Positions 53,661 through 63,941 are shown, numbered from the stretch's first letter. The stretch: DNA of 64,000 bases from Steroidobacteraceae bacterium (GCA_017853555.1 JAFMJH010000001.1:1-64000), one strand, 5' to 3'. Translations and numbers: made by a program. Notes: generated from the letters alone by a model not told the origin.

Positions 53661-54461
53661 ATGAAATTCTTCAAACTGCTGCTGAAAACTTTGGGCGTGC
53701 TCGTGCTGCTGCTCGCCGCACTGCTCGCTTCCTACCTGTTCTATTTCAGCGGCTCCTCGCACACGCCGCAGAATTTGCACGCCGCGACCGGCTATCGATC
53801 GCCCGCGGGTCCGATCCTGGTGTTCGGCGGCAACCGCGGCACCGGTCTCGACATCGTGCGCAAGCTGCGCGAACGTGGCGAAGACGTGACGGTCGCCCTG
53901 CGCAAAACGTCGCAGACCGAAGAATTGCGTGCGCTCGGCGTCAAGACCGTCATCGCCGATGCGCTCAACGCCGACGAAGTGCGCGCCGCGTTCCAAGCGG
54001 CTCCGTTCGTCGCCGTGGTGTCGACTTTGGGTACGAGTCGCGGCGAGAACGCGAAGCGCCCCGACTGGATCGGCAATCGCAACGTCATCGACGCCGCCCG
54101 AGCGGCCGGCGTACGACGGTTCGTGTTCGTCACGGTGATCGGTGCGGGCGATTCAAAAGCCACGGCACCCTGGCCGTCGAGCAAATTTCTCGCCGAAGTG
54201 ATGGAACTCAAAACCCGTGCCGAAGATCATCTGCGTGCGAGCGGGCTTGCGTACACCATCATCCGCCCCGGCGGGCTCGGCAACGTCAAAGAAACCGGTA
54301 CGGCCGTGCTCGCCGAGGATCCGCAGGCGTTCAGCTACATCTCGCGCGCAGATCTGGCGACGCTCACCGTCGCCGCGCTCGGCGATGCGCGCACCGAATT
54401 CAAGACGTATTCGGCCTACGATCCGAGCCGCAAGGTCATCTGGAAAATGTTCAACGATTGA
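53661..54461 (+). CDS. Membrane-anchored NAD(P)-binding (atypical SDR/NmrA-like) protein
   Basis: N-terminal TM LLLKTLGVLVLLLAALLASYLFYF; ILVFGGNRGTGLDIVRKLRERGEDVTVALR; YTIIRPGGLGN. Confidence 0.87.
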   Translation: MKFFKLLLKTLGVLVLLLAALLASYLFYFSGSSHTPQNLHAATGYRSPAGPILVFGGNRGTGLDIVRKLRERGEDVTVALRKTSQTEELRALGVKTVIADALNADEVRAAFQAAPFVAVVSTLGTSRGENAKRPDWIGNRNVIDAARAAGVRRFVFVTVIGAGDSKATAPWPSSKFLAEVMELKTRAEDHLRASGLAYTIIRPGGLGNVKETGTAVLAEDPQAFSYISRADLATLTVAALGDARTEFKTYSAYDPSRKVIWKMFND

Positions 54462-54477
54462 GTCGACGACGCGTCGA

Positions 54478-55200
54478 TCACCACGGCAGTTCGCTGCCGT
54501 CGTACATCCAGTAGCGACCGGCGTTCTTCAGCGTCAACTGCGCAATCACCTTGCGCATGCCGGCGGCGCTTTCGGGAGCGTCGATGTCGGCGCGCGGGCC
54601 GCCCATGTCGGTGCGCACCCAGCCCGGATGCAAGGCGGTGGCGGCGATGCCGTGATGCTTGCCGAGATCAATGGCCATCGAACGCATTATGGCGTTCACC
54701 GCAGCTTTGCTGGCCCGGTACGCATACAAGCCGCCGATTTTGTTCAACTCGATCGAGCCGAGGATGCTCGTCAACGTGACGATCTTTTTCTGCTCGGAAC
54801 TCGCCACGTGCTGCACGAACGACTCCGCCATTTTCATCGGTGCCATGACGTTGAGGCGATATACGGCCATCCAGTCGTCGAAATCGGAACTGCCGAACTT
54901 GCCGAAGTCGAGACCGAGCTCGGCGAATTTTCCTTTGCCCATCGTGCCGGCCGAATTGATCAGCACGTCGATCGGCGTGCCGCGCAATTCGAACGCGGCG
55001 CGATCCACGGCCGCGTGATCGGTGACGTCGAGACGACGCGGCACGACCTGCGTCGGATGACGAGCGGCGAGTTCGCGCAACGCCGTGGCGCCGTCGGGAT
55101 CACGGGCTACCGCGAGCACGTTCCAGCCCTCGGCCGCATATTGTCGCGTGAGCTCGAGTCCGAGTCCGCGGGATGCACCAGTGATCAGTACGGTCGGCAT
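54478..55200 (-). CDS. SDR family oxidoreductase
   Basis: MPTVLITGASRGLGLELTRQYAAEGWNVLAVAR; NSAG; YRASKAAVN. Confidence 0.93.
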   Translation of the reverse strand: MPTVLITGASRGLGLELTRQYAAEGWNVLAVARDPDGATALRELAARHPTQVVPRRLDVTDHAAVDRAAFELRGTPIDVLINSAGTMGKGKFAELGLDFGKFGSSDFDDWMAVYRLNVMAPMKMAESFVQHVASSEQKKIVTLTSILGSIELNKIGGLYAYRASKAAVNAIMRSMAIDLGKHHGIAATALHPGWVRTDMGGPRADIDAPESAAGMRKVIAQLTLKNAGRYWMYDGSELPW

Positions 55201-55233
55201 GACGATCGCTCCCTCGATTAATATGCGGACATC

Positions 55234-56244
55234 ATGAACGTGCCCGCGCACTACCGCAAACTCGTCATCCACGCGCTCACCGGCGATTTTCGCAGCGCCA
55301 CCACCGTCGTCGAAGAGCCGTGGCGCGATCCCGGCGCCGGCGAGATCGTCATTCGAAATCGCTACGCCGGTTGCAACGCGATCTTCGACAAGAACCTGTG
55401 TCGCAACGCCATACGCTACGTCGACGTACGTCCGCCGTATGACATGGGCATCGAAGCGGTCGGCGAAGTCGTTGCCGTCGGGCCCGGCGTCACCCAATGG
55501 CAGATCGGCGACGCCGTCGCACATAGCAAGCTCGGCTCCGGATATCGCGAATATCAACTCGCCGATGCGCGCCGCGCGATTCGCATCCGCGAAGCCTCGC
55601 CCGAAATCCTGACGCTGATTCCGACCGGCATTTCGGCGATGGTCGGCCTGGAGCGCGTCGGCGACGTGCGTAGTGGCGAGACCGTCGCCGTATCAGCAGC
55701 GGCCGGCGGTCTCGGTCACATCGTCGTGCAGATCGCAAAACTGTCGGGCTGTCACGTGATCGGTCTCACGAGCGATGCACGCAAGATTCCGTTGCTGCGC
55801 AGTCTCGGCGTCGACCGCCCCGTCAACTTGCGCGAAGAATCACTGGCCGAGGTATTGCAGCGCGAATATCCGCGCGGCCTCGACGTCGCCTACGACTCGG
55901 TGGGCGGCGAGGTGTTCGATACCTTTCTCGATCACCTGGCGATGCGGGGCCGCCTGGTGATCAGTGGCCACACCTCCGACTTCGACAAGGCCATCGAGAA
56001 CGTCTCGCAGCCGCGCATCTACCGCAAGCTCTACTGGAAATCGGCTTCCGTCCGCGGCTTTCAGAACCAATCGTTCCCGGAGTTCTTCGACGAGGCCGCC
56101 GCGCGCATTCTGTCTCTCTATTACGCGGGACGTCTGCGGCCGCTGACCGATCCAACCCCCTTTACGGGCCTCGAGCACGCGGCAGATGCGGTCGAATATC
56201 TGCTCTCAGGCCGTAATCTCGGCAAAGTCATCGTCAAACTGTAG
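55234..56244 (+). CDS. Quinone oxidoreductase / zinc-binding dehydrogenase (PTGR-like MDR)
   Basis: MGIEAVGEVVAVGPGVTQWQIGDAV, SGETVAVSAAAGGLGHIVVQIAKLSG, GLDVAYDSVGGEVFDTFLDHLAMRGRLVISG. Confidence 0.92.
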   Translation: MNVPAHYRKLVIHALTGDFRSATTVVEEPWRDPGAGEIVIRNRYAGCNAIFDKNLCRNAIRYVDVRPPYDMGIEAVGEVVAVGPGVTQWQIGDAVAHSKLGSGYREYQLADARRAIRIREASPEILTLIPTGISAMVGLERVGDVRSGETVAVSAAAGGLGHIVVQIAKLSGCHVIGLTSDARKIPLLRSLGVDRPVNLREESLAEVLQREYPRGLDVAYDSVGGEVFDTFLDHLAMRGRLVISGHTSDFDKAIENVSQPRIYRKLYWKSASVRGFQNQSFPEFFDEAAARILSLYYAGRLRPLTDPTPFTGLEHAADAVEYLLSGRNLGKVIVKL

Positions 56245-56346
56245 GGAAAATACAACACGAGTCGAAGCGATCGGCGGGAGCAGTTATAGTCCCTCGCCGG
56301 ACGTGGTCGTGTGCCCCGCCGCTTCATTCACCAACAGGGACTCAGC

Positions 56347-58578
56347 ATGTCAAAAAATCGTTTGTTGCATTTGGCCATCGGCCTCGCTGCCCTGCCCGCT
56401 GCCGTCAACGCGCAGCCGGCCAACGAGCAGACGAGCGGCGGTCTTGAAGAGGTCGTCGTCACGGCCGAGCGCCGCGAAGCCTCGTTGCAGTCGGTGCCGG
56501 TGCCGGTCACGGCGCTCACCGCAGAGTCGCTCGAGAAAAAGCAGGTGACCGAAGCTCGCGATCTCGCGCGCTACACCCCGAGCCTCAAGATGCTCAACAA
56601 CATCACGACGCCGACCAACCTGTCGCCCTCGCTGCGCGGCTCGCTGCAGCAAGATGCCTCGTTGATCGTCGCCGAATCGCCTTTCGGCTTGTACGTCGAT
56701 GACGTGTACCTCGCGCGCCTGAACGGCAACAACGTGGCGCTCGCGGACATCGAGCGCGTCGAAGTGCTGCGCGGCCCGCAAGGCACGCTGTACGGCCGCA
56801 ACTCGCTGTCGGGCGCCATAAAATTCATCTCGCGCTCGCCGGGCGACAAAGAGTGGTTCGAAACGAGCTTCGGTGCCGGCAACTTCGATCAGAAGCGCGC
56901 CAGCGTCAGCGTCGGTGGCTCCTTGAGCGATGATTGGGCGGGCTCGTTCTCGGCGCTCTACAACAACAAAAACGGTCAGTTCTACGATCGCAACCCGGCG
57001 ATCGCCCAGAAGACCGGCCTCGAGCGCAACTACGCGGCGCGCGGCAAGCTGCGCTACCGCGGCATCGAAAACCTCGACGTCACGGCGTCGCTGTCCTATT
57101 CGGATGCGAAGAACGATGGCGGCCAGCTGATTCCGGCGACGACCCCCTCGGTGCCGTCGACCAAGCAATACACTTCGGACGATCTCGTGCCGCAGTTCGG
57201 TACGTACATCCTGAACACGCCGCCGCTCTCGCGGCTGGGTGCGCCTTACCGCGATCGCACCGAAGGTTCGACGAAGCAGACGATCGCTTCGCTGAACGTC
57301 TCCTACAAGATCGGCGACATGACGCTGAAGTCCATCACGGGCTACGTGAAGACCAAAGACTTCTTCAACAACGACTTCAGCGGCAACGGCAACGTCGTCG
57401 CGGTGAACACCGCCGACGCGGACCAAATGAGCGAAGAACTTCAGCTCTCCGGTACGGCGGCCGACGGTCGTCTCGACTATCTCGCCGGCGTGTACCTGTT
57501 CAATGAAAAGGGCACGCAGGCGTTCGCATGGGCGACATTCTTCCCGCCCTTGCTGCCGGTCGCGGTACCGATTTCGACCAGCGCGATCCGCGCCAAGACG
57601 GACTCGACCTCGGCGTTCGTGCAGATGAGCTACCACATCACCGACGCCCTCAAGGCGACGGCGGGTGTGCGCTACACCGAAGATCGCAAGACCTTCGACT
57701 TCACCTTCGTCGGCAAGCTGCCGCCGATCACGCCGACCACCGGTGCGGTGAACCTCAAGAACACCTACACCCAGACCACGCCGCGCTTCGGCCTTGACTA
57801 CACGGTCCCCGCGTCGGGCAACGTCGATCGCATGCTGATCTACACCTCGGCGGCGAAGGGCTTCAAATCCGGCGGTTACAACGGCATCAACATCTTCTCG
57901 TTCCAGGATGCGCAGAAAGCGTATTTCCCGGAATCGAACTGGACGTATGAAGCCGGCGTCAAGACGGACCTGTTCGGCAACAATCTGCGCATCAACGCGA
58001 ACTACTACTACGCGAAGGTGTCGGATCTCGCACTCAACGCTCTGGTGACGTTGCCGAATGGCACGACCGCCTTCCCGGTGCAGAACGCCGGCAAGGTCAC
58101 CATTCAGGGTCTCGAGTATGAAATCACGGCCGTCCCGACCGACGGTTTGACGCTGTTCCTGAGCGGCACTGCATTGACCGACGGCAAGTACACCTACTTG
58201 CGTCCGGCCAGCGCGCCGGCGAACGCGCTGCGTGACTTCGGCGTGAATGCGGTTCCGCCGCAGTTGCCGAAGTTCTCCTACAACGCGGGCTTCGAGTACG
58301 GTCACGACACCAGCATCGGTCGTGCGACCGTGGGTGCCGACTGGTTCTACACCGACGACTACATCACCTCTGCGACGAACGACTTCAAGGTGAAGGGCTT
58401 CGGGCAAGGCAATGCGTTCGTGGGAGTCGAGTTGTCGAAGAATTGGAGCACGCGCTTCTCGGTCAAGAACTTCTCGAACAACGACACCATCCCGACCGGC
58501 AGCCGCGGCTTCCTGGGCGGATTCATTCCGGTACGTCCGCGCGAGTATCTGATGTCCTTCAGCTACAAGATGGACTGA
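56347..58578 (+). CDS. TonB-dependent receptor
   Basis: Signal peptide; TonB-box-like LEEVVVTAERRE; VYLARLNGNNVALADIERVEVLRGPQGTLYGRNSLSGAIKFIS; C-terminal PVRPREYLMSFSYKMD. Confidence 0.95.
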   Translation: MSKNRLLHLAIGLAALPAAVNAQPANEQTSGGLEEVVVTAERREASLQSVPVPVTALTAESLEKKQVTEARDLARYTPSLKMLNNITTPTNLSPSLRGSLQQDASLIVAESPFGLYVDDVYLARLNGNNVALADIERVEVLRGPQGTLYGRNSLSGAIKFISRSPGDKEWFETSFGAGNFDQKRASVSVGGSLSDDWAGSFSALYNNKNGQFYDRNPAIAQKTGLERNYAARGKLRYRGIENLDVTASLSYSDAKNDGGQLIPATTPSVPSTKQYTSDDLVPQFGTYILNTPPLSRLGAPYRDRTEGSTKQTIASLNVSYKIGDMTLKSITGYVKTKDFFNNDFSGNGNVVAVNTADADQMSEELQLSGTAADGRLDYLAGVYLFNEKGTQAFAWATFFPPLLPVAVPISTSAIRAKTDSTSAFVQMSYHITDALKATAGVRYTEDRKTFDFTFVGKLPPITPTTGAVNLKNTYTQTTPRFGLDYTVPASGNVDRMLIYTSAAKGFKSGGYNGINIFSFQDAQKAYFPESNWTYEAGVKTDLFGNNLRINANYYYAKVSDLALNALVTLPNGTTAFPVQNAGKVTIQGLEYEITAVPTDGLTLFLSGTALTDGKYTYLRPASAPANALRDFGVNAVPPQLPKFSYNAGFEYGHDTSIGRATVGADWFYTDDYITSATNDFKVKGFGQGNAFVGVELSKNWSTRFSVKNFSNNDTIPTGSRGFLGGFIPVRPREYLMSFSYKMD

Positions 58579-58607
58579 TCGACCCGCTGCGCACGACGCA
58601 AGTCGTG

Positions 58608-58644
58608 AAAAAAAAGCCCGGACGGTGACGTCCGGGCTTTTTTT
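58608..58644. terminator. Bidirectional rho-independent terminator between convergent TonB receptor and MFS genes
   Basis: Perfect 9 bp stem GCCCGGACG / CGTCCGGGC with GTGA loop, preceded by A8 and followed by T7. Confidence 0.92.
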
Positions 58645-58664
58645 ATGGGCTGCGTTTCAGCGCA

Positions 58665-60011
58665 TCAGGAATTGCCGGTAGCCTTCAGTTCGCGTTCGGT
58701 CAGGCGATAGAAGTACAGCGGGATCATCGACAGCGCGAAGTACAGACACGGCAGGAAAGCCGCGCAGTAGCGAATGCCGTCGATGGCCTCGACCGTCTGC
58801 GTCGGCGCCTTCGACTGGAAACCGAACCAGGCATAGCCGAGACCCAGCAAGGTCGGCGCAAAGCTCGATGCCACTTTTTCCACGATGCTGTAGAGCCCCG
58901 AGAAAATGCCCTCGCGGCGCAGACCGGTCTTGCGAAAATCGTACTCGATCGTGTCGGGCAGCATCGACTGGCCCATCAACAGCAACCCGCCTGCGGCGAA
59001 TCCTTTGATCGTGGCACGCAAGCAGAAAAACTCCATCGACTCGTCGGGGCTGGCGAGCAGCCAGGTGAGCGACGCGACACTGAACATCACCGTCGCGACC
59101 ATATAGGTCGCACGTTTCTCGAAGCGCTTGGTCATGCGCGTCCACAGCGGGATCGACGCGGTCTGCGCCAGGAAACTCACCAACGTGAACAGGATCATCC
59201 ACTCGCCCGGATTTTCTTTGCCGAGCACGTACTTGACGACGAAGATGCTCATCGCCGTCGAGGTGAACAGACCGAACAGTTGCGTGAACTTGGTGCCGAG
59301 CAAGGCGGCGAACGGCTTGTTTTGCAGGCCGAGCCGCAACTGCTCGAAAAACGGCACGGACTGCCGGTCACGCTCGTGCGCACGACCTCCGGCCGTACCC
59401 CAGAACGTCCAGCCCATGAACACCAGAATCGATGCGCCCACGTACAGCGCCATGCGCGCATAACCCTCGGCGCCGTCGCCGAGCAACTCGGCCATGCGCT
59501 GGGTCGACACGCCGACCATCGTGCCGATGCCGATGAAGAAGACGCGCCAGGAAATCATCTTGGTGCGTTCTTTGTAATCGTCGACGAGCTCCGAGGGCAT
59601 CGCCATGTAGGGCACGTTGAAAATGGTGTAGCCCGTGCCGACCAAGGCCAGCGACAAGGCGACGAGCACCAGCGAGCCGGAGATCGGTGTGAGCGCGGAC
59701 GTGAAGAACACGATGAATGCGCCGCCGGCGACGAAGCCGCCGAGCAACAGGTACGGTCGTCTGCGGCCCCAGCGGGTCTGCGTGCGATCACTGATCAATC
59801 CCATCAGCGGATTTGCAATCCAGTCCCAGATTTTTGCCACGAACAGCACGAGCGACGCCGTCGCGATCGCGATGCCTAGCACGTTGGTCAGGTAATAGAG
59901 TTGCAGAGCCGCGAAGCTGTTGAGCAGTATCGACGCACCGAGCGTGCCGATACCCCAGCCGAAGTTCAGTTTCCAGCCAGGCGAGCTGATTTCGCCACGT
60001 TCGTTGGTCAT
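58665..60011 (-). CDS. GPH (MelB-like) sugar/cation symporter, MFS
   Basis: KIWDWIANPLMGLISDRTQTRWGRRRPYLLLGG is the GPH signature; about 12 TM segments. Confidence 0.9.
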   Translation of the reverse strand: MTNERGEISSPGWKLNFGWGIGTLGASILLNSFAALQLYYLTNVLGIAIATASLVLFVAKIWDWIANPLMGLISDRTQTRWGRRRPYLLLGGFVAGGAFIVFFTSALTPISGSLVLVALSLALVGTGYTIFNVPYMAMPSELVDDYKERTKMISWRVFFIGIGTMVGVSTQRMAELLGDGAEGYARMALYVGASILVFMGWTFWGTAGGRAHERDRQSVPFFEQLRLGLQNKPFAALLGTKFTQLFGLFTSTAMSIFVVKYVLGKENPGEWMILFTLVSFLAQTASIPLWTRMTKRFEKRATYMVATVMFSVASLTWLLASPDESMEFFCLRATIKGFAAGGLLLMGQSMLPDTIEYDFRKTGLRREGIFSGLYSIVEKVASSFAPTLLGLGYAWFGFQSKAPTQTVEAIDGIRYCAAFLPCLYFALSMIPLYFYRLTERELKATGNS

Positions 60012-60030
60012 CGAGTTCCCCCCAAAAAAA

Positions 60031-61452
60031 TCAACGCATCATTCGAGCGGCCGCTTCGCCGGCGAGGCGGCCAAAAGTCGTGGCGGTCAGCAAACCGTTG
60101 CCCGCCATGTAGCCCCAGCTCGACGGACCGGAGATGCCGCGCGCCGCACCGCCGCCTGCGAACAGATTCGGCAGCGGCGTGCCGTCTTCGCGCAGCACAC
60201 GCGCTTGCGCATCGACCGCCAAGCCGCCCTGCGTGTGAAACAGAGCGCCCGTCACTTTGACGGCATAAAACGGCGCGCGCAACTCGGGCTTGTTGCGAAA
60301 GTCGCGGCCGAACGCGTCGGATTTCCCGCCGCGCACGCAAGCGGCGACGTCACGCACGGTTGTTGCGAGCCCTGCGGCATCGATGCCCGCGAGCGCGGCG
60401 AGCGCCTCGATCGAGTCGGCGCGCAGCAATGCGCGGCCTTCGATCGCGTCGCGATAATCGTCGAACTCGGTCATGAGTTGATGCAAGCGCTCGTCGTAGA
60501 TGTCCCAGGCGACGCGACCGGGCTGCGCGACGACATCGACCGCCTGCTCGGAATAGCCGCGTGCTTCGTTCGAGAATCGCGCGCCATGCACGTTCACTTG
60601 AAAGCCGCCTTCCATGATCAGCGGCCAAAGAATAGGGATGCCGCGTCCCGCGGCCAACCCGCCATGACCTTGATAGCTGTGGATGTCGCGCACCGCCGCA
60701 CCGAGCGCGAGTCCGAAACGGATCGCATCACCTTTGTTGCCCGGGTGTCCGAAGAACGTCGCACCTTCGATCTCGGGAATGAACTCGCGCACCATCGCGT
60801 CGTTGCCTGCAAAGCCGCAACACGCGAGCACCAGCGCATCGCAGGACAAATCCTCGTGCGAACCATCGGGGCGCTGCACGCGTACGCCGCGGACGCGGCC
60901 ATCCGCATCGGCAAACAATTCCGTAACCAGCGCCTCGGTGAGGATGTCGATGCCGCGGCGCTCGCAGGCTGCGGACAACGCACCCATCAACTCGGCTCCG
61001 GTGCGATTCGGCGTGCCATGCATCCGCTTCACCGAGTGTCCGGGATAGAGGAAGCTGTCGACGAGCGTGAGCGGCACGCGATGATCGTCGATCAACCAAT
61101 CGATCGTGCGTGCCGAGGCACGCGCGAGCTCGAGCGCGATGTCGGCATCGGTTTCACCACGTGTTTTGCGAAGAATGTCGGCCGCGAACATCTCGGGCGT
61201 GTCGACGATGCCCTGTTCGGTCTGCGCCCGCGTACCGGCACCCGGAATCAGACCGGTCGACATCGCGGTCGTACCGAGCGCCGAGGCATCACGCTCGAGC
61301 ACCAGCACTTCCGCACCGCCTTGGTGAGCCGCAAGCGCTGCGGTGAGACCGCAACCGCCGGCACCGACGATCAGAACCGAGACGTGCGCTGAAAAACTGG
61401 CTTGAGCGGGCGGCAGAACGGCAGGCCCGCCCGCAAACGTGGGCGTATCCAT
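60031..61452 (-). CDS. FAD-dependent oxidoreductase (fumarate reductase flavoprotein/3-ketosteroid dehydrogenase-like)
   Basis: VLIVGAGGCGLTAALAAHQGGAEVLVLERD Rossmann FAD motif; GGLAVDAQARVLREDGTPLPNLFAGGGAARGISG...YMAGNGLLTATTFGRLAGEAAA. Confidence 0.88.
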   Translation of the reverse strand: MDTPTFAGGPAVLPPAQASFSAHVSVLIVGAGGCGLTAALAAHQGGAEVLVLERDASALGTTAMSTGLIPGAGTRAQTEQGIVDTPEMFAADILRKTRGETDADIALELARASARTIDWLIDDHRVPLTLVDSFLYPGHSVKRMHGTPNRTGAELMGALSAACERRGIDILTEALVTELFADADGRVRGVRVQRPDGSHEDLSCDALVLACCGFAGNDAMVREFIPEIEGATFFGHPGNKGDAIRFGLALGAAVRDIHSYQGHGGLAAGRGIPILWPLIMEGGFQVNVHGARFSNEARGYSEQAVDVVAQPGRVAWDIYDERLHQLMTEFDDYRDAIEGRALLRADSIEALAALAGIDAAGLATTVRDVAACVRGGKSDAFGRDFRNKPELRAPFYAVKVTGALFHTQGGLAVDAQARVLREDGTPLPNLFAGGGAARGISGPSSWGYMAGNGLLTATTFGRLAGEAAARMMR

Positions 61453-61593
61453 GTATGGATGCAGACTATCCGGCACGGCCGCTACGCTCAACCTGTTTCA
61501 TCGGCCACTGATCGGTCGATCGCCTCGGGGACACGGGTTGTGACCGCAGAGTGCCTAGTACGATGCGTCGATGCGCCTACGAGGAGTACACCG

Positions 61594-63090
61594 ATGACCG
61601 CCGCCGACCTCTCGACTGCCACTCTGGATTTTCTGCGCCGCAAGCACGGCCACTTCATCGCCGGGCGCTGGGTGCCCTCGGCTTCGGGACGCAGTTTCGA
61701 TGTGCACGATCCGGCCACGGGACTGACGATCGCGAGCTGCGCGGCGGGCGATGCACACGACATCGATCTTGCCGTGAAAGCGGCGCGCGCCGCGCTCGAA
61801 GGTCCGTGGAGCAAGTTCACGGCGGCGCAACGCAGCGCGATCTTGTGGAAGATCGCCGACCTCGTGCAAGCGAACTTCCAGCAGCTCTGCGAGCTTGAAA
61901 TCCTCGATAACGGTTTGCCCACGCCGCTCGCACAATACGTCTGCGGCATGGTGGTGCCGGAATTCTTCCGTTACTACGCGGGCTGGCCGACCAAAATCGA
62001 AGGCGCGACGATTCCGGCTGCGCCGCAGGGCAAACCGCCCGGCGAAGTTTTCTCGTTCACGTTGCGCGAACCGATCGGCGTGGTCGGTGCGATCACGCCG
62101 TGGAATTCACCCTTGCCGATGGTGATGCTGAAGATCGCGCCCGCCCTCGCCACCGGTTGCACCCTGGTATTGAAGCCCGCCGAACTCACGCCGCTCACGG
62201 CGATGCGCCTCGCCGAACTTTGCCAGGACGCGGGCGTGCCCGACGGCGTGATCAACATCGTCAACGGTTACGGCGCGGATGCCGGCGCTGCGCTCGCGGC
62301 GCATCCGGGTGTCGACAAGATCGCCTTCACGGGCTCGACCGAAGTCGGCAAAGCGATCGTGAAAGCTTCGGTTGGCAACTTGAAGAAAGTCACGCTGGAA
62401 CTCGGTGGCAAATCACCCGTGGTCGTTTTCCCGGATGCCGATCTCGAGCAGGTGATTCCGGGGGCTGCACGTGCCTGCTTTTTCCTGCAGGGGCAAAACT
62501 GCATGGCCGGCACGCGTTTGTTCGTGCACGAAAAAATCCACGACCAGGTGGTCGAGGGGATTGCACAAATCGCCCAGGCGATGAAGATCGGCCCCGGCCT
62601 CGATCCGACGTCCGAATTCGGACCGCTCATTTCCGCCAAGCAACGCGATCGCGTCACGAGCTTCGTCGAAGCCGGGCAGCGCGAAGGCGGCGAGCTCGTC
62701 TGCGGCGGACGCGCCCCGACGCGCCCCGGCTACTTCTTCGAGCCCACGATTTTGACGCGCATGACAAGCGACATGACGCCGGTGAAGAACGAAATCTTTG
62801 GCCCGGTGTTGTGCGTACAGACCTTCGGTGACGGCGATCTCGATGTGGTCGCACGCGAAGCGAACTCGACCATCTACGGTTTGTCGGGCAGCGTCTGGAC
62901 CCGCGATCTCGGCACGGCGATGCAGATGGTGCGCAAGATCGATTCGGGTCAAGTCAGCGTCAACATGCATGCCGCGATCGATCCCGCGATGCCCTTCGGG
63001 GGCAACAAGCAGTCCGGTTGGGGTCGCGAATTCGGCAAGGACGGGCTCGAGCCCTATCTCAAAACAAAAGGGATCTCGATGACGTGGTGA
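61594..63090 (+). CDS. Aldehyde dehydrogenase family protein
   Basis: GAITPWNSPLPMVMLKIAPALATGCTLVLKPAE, FTGSTEVGKAI, LELGGKSPVVVFPDAD, catalytic Cys in GQNCMAGTR; GAGGAG upstream of the ATG. Confidence 0.94.
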   Translation: MTAADLSTATLDFLRRKHGHFIAGRWVPSASGRSFDVHDPATGLTIASCAAGDAHDIDLAVKAARAALEGPWSKFTAAQRSAILWKIADLVQANFQQLCELEILDNGLPTPLAQYVCGMVVPEFFRYYAGWPTKIEGATIPAAPQGKPPGEVFSFTLREPIGVVGAITPWNSPLPMVMLKIAPALATGCTLVLKPAELTPLTAMRLAELCQDAGVPDGVINIVNGYGADAGAALAAHPGVDKIAFTGSTEVGKAIVKASVGNLKKVTLELGGKSPVVVFPDADLEQVIPGAARACFFLQGQNCMAGTRLFVHEKIHDQVVEGIAQIAQAMKIGPGLDPTSEFGPLISAKQRDRVTSFVEAGQREGGELVCGGRAPTRPGYFFEPTILTRMTSDMTPVKNEIFGPVLCVQTFGDGDLDVVAREANSTIYGLSGSVWTRDLGTAMQMVRKIDSGQVSVNMHAAIDPAMPFGGNKQSGWGREFGKDGLEPYLKTKGISMTW

Positions 63091-63941
63091 GCCTCGAACA
63101 CATCCGCTGCGGCTACGTCGACGGCGCACACGGCCAGGTCCATTATCGCGAGCTCGGCACCGGTACGCCGCTCGTGCTGTTGCACTGGGCACCTTCGAAC
63201 GGCCGGCAGTACGAACATTTGATGCCGCTCTTCGCCGCACGCGGATTTCGCGTGCTGGCGGTGGACATTCCGGGTTACGGCAATTCGCACAAACACACCG
63301 CTGGCTGGAGCTGCGCGGAAATGGGCGCTGAGCTCGCGATCGCTTTGCACAGGCTCGGCGGCGTATCGCGCGGATTTCTTTGTGGCGGACATCTGTCGGC
63401 GGCGGTCGTGGCCGAAATGGCGATCGCGGAGCCTGCGCGCTGGCCGCGCATCGTGCTCGACGGTTCGCCCACGCTGACGCGCGCGCAGTTCGCGACCCTG
63501 ATGGCGAGCTTTGCGGATCTATCGCCCAAATGGTCCGAAGATGGCGCGCACGAGCGTTTCGCTTGGCGCATGACCGAACGCTTTCTGCACGAATGGAATC
63601 CGGACTACCGCGCCACGCCGGAGAACTTCGCCGTGCAATACGCCTACATGGCGGACTATCTGCAAATGGGCTTTGCGCCGATTCGTGCGTTCATCGAACC
63701 GGGCTCGGGCAAACCGGGCGGGCTCGCCACCTATGACGCGCTCGGACGTTGGCCGCTGATCGCATCGAAGGTGCTGGCGCTGACTGCCGAGAGAGAAGCG
63801 TTGCGAGTCGGACACGAAGCGGCGCTCGCGCGACTGCAGCATCACGTCGCGCACGAATTCAAAGGCGCGCATCCGCTGTTGATCCCGGAGCGCGCGACGG
63901 AATACGTCGCGACGATCGCCGACTTTTTGTCAGCCCCCTGA
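63087..63941 (+). CDS. Alpha/beta-hydrolase-fold protein
   Basis: GTG start overlaps the ALDH stop. VHYRELGTGTPLVLLHWAPSNGRQYEHLMPLFAARGFRVLAVDIPGYGNS. Confidence 0.83.
   Translation: MSLEHIRCGYVDGAHGQVHYRELGTGTPLVLLHWAPSNGRQYEHLMPLFAARGFRVLAVDIPGYGNSHKHTAGWSCAEMGAELAIALHRLGGVSRGFLCGGHLSAAVVAEMAIAEPARWPRIVLDGSPTLTRAQFATLMASFADLSPKWSEDGAHERFAWRMTERFLHEWNPDYRATPENFAVQYAYMADYLQMGFAPIRAFIEPGSGKPGGLATYDALGRWPLIASKVLALTAEREALRVGHEAALARLQHHVAHEFKGAHPLLIPERATEYVATIADFLSAP

Noticed and set aside
56270-56300. Possible promoter (agttatagt) upstream of the TonB receptor
   Set aside because: A -10-like match alone, with no convincing -35; too weak to report as a feature.
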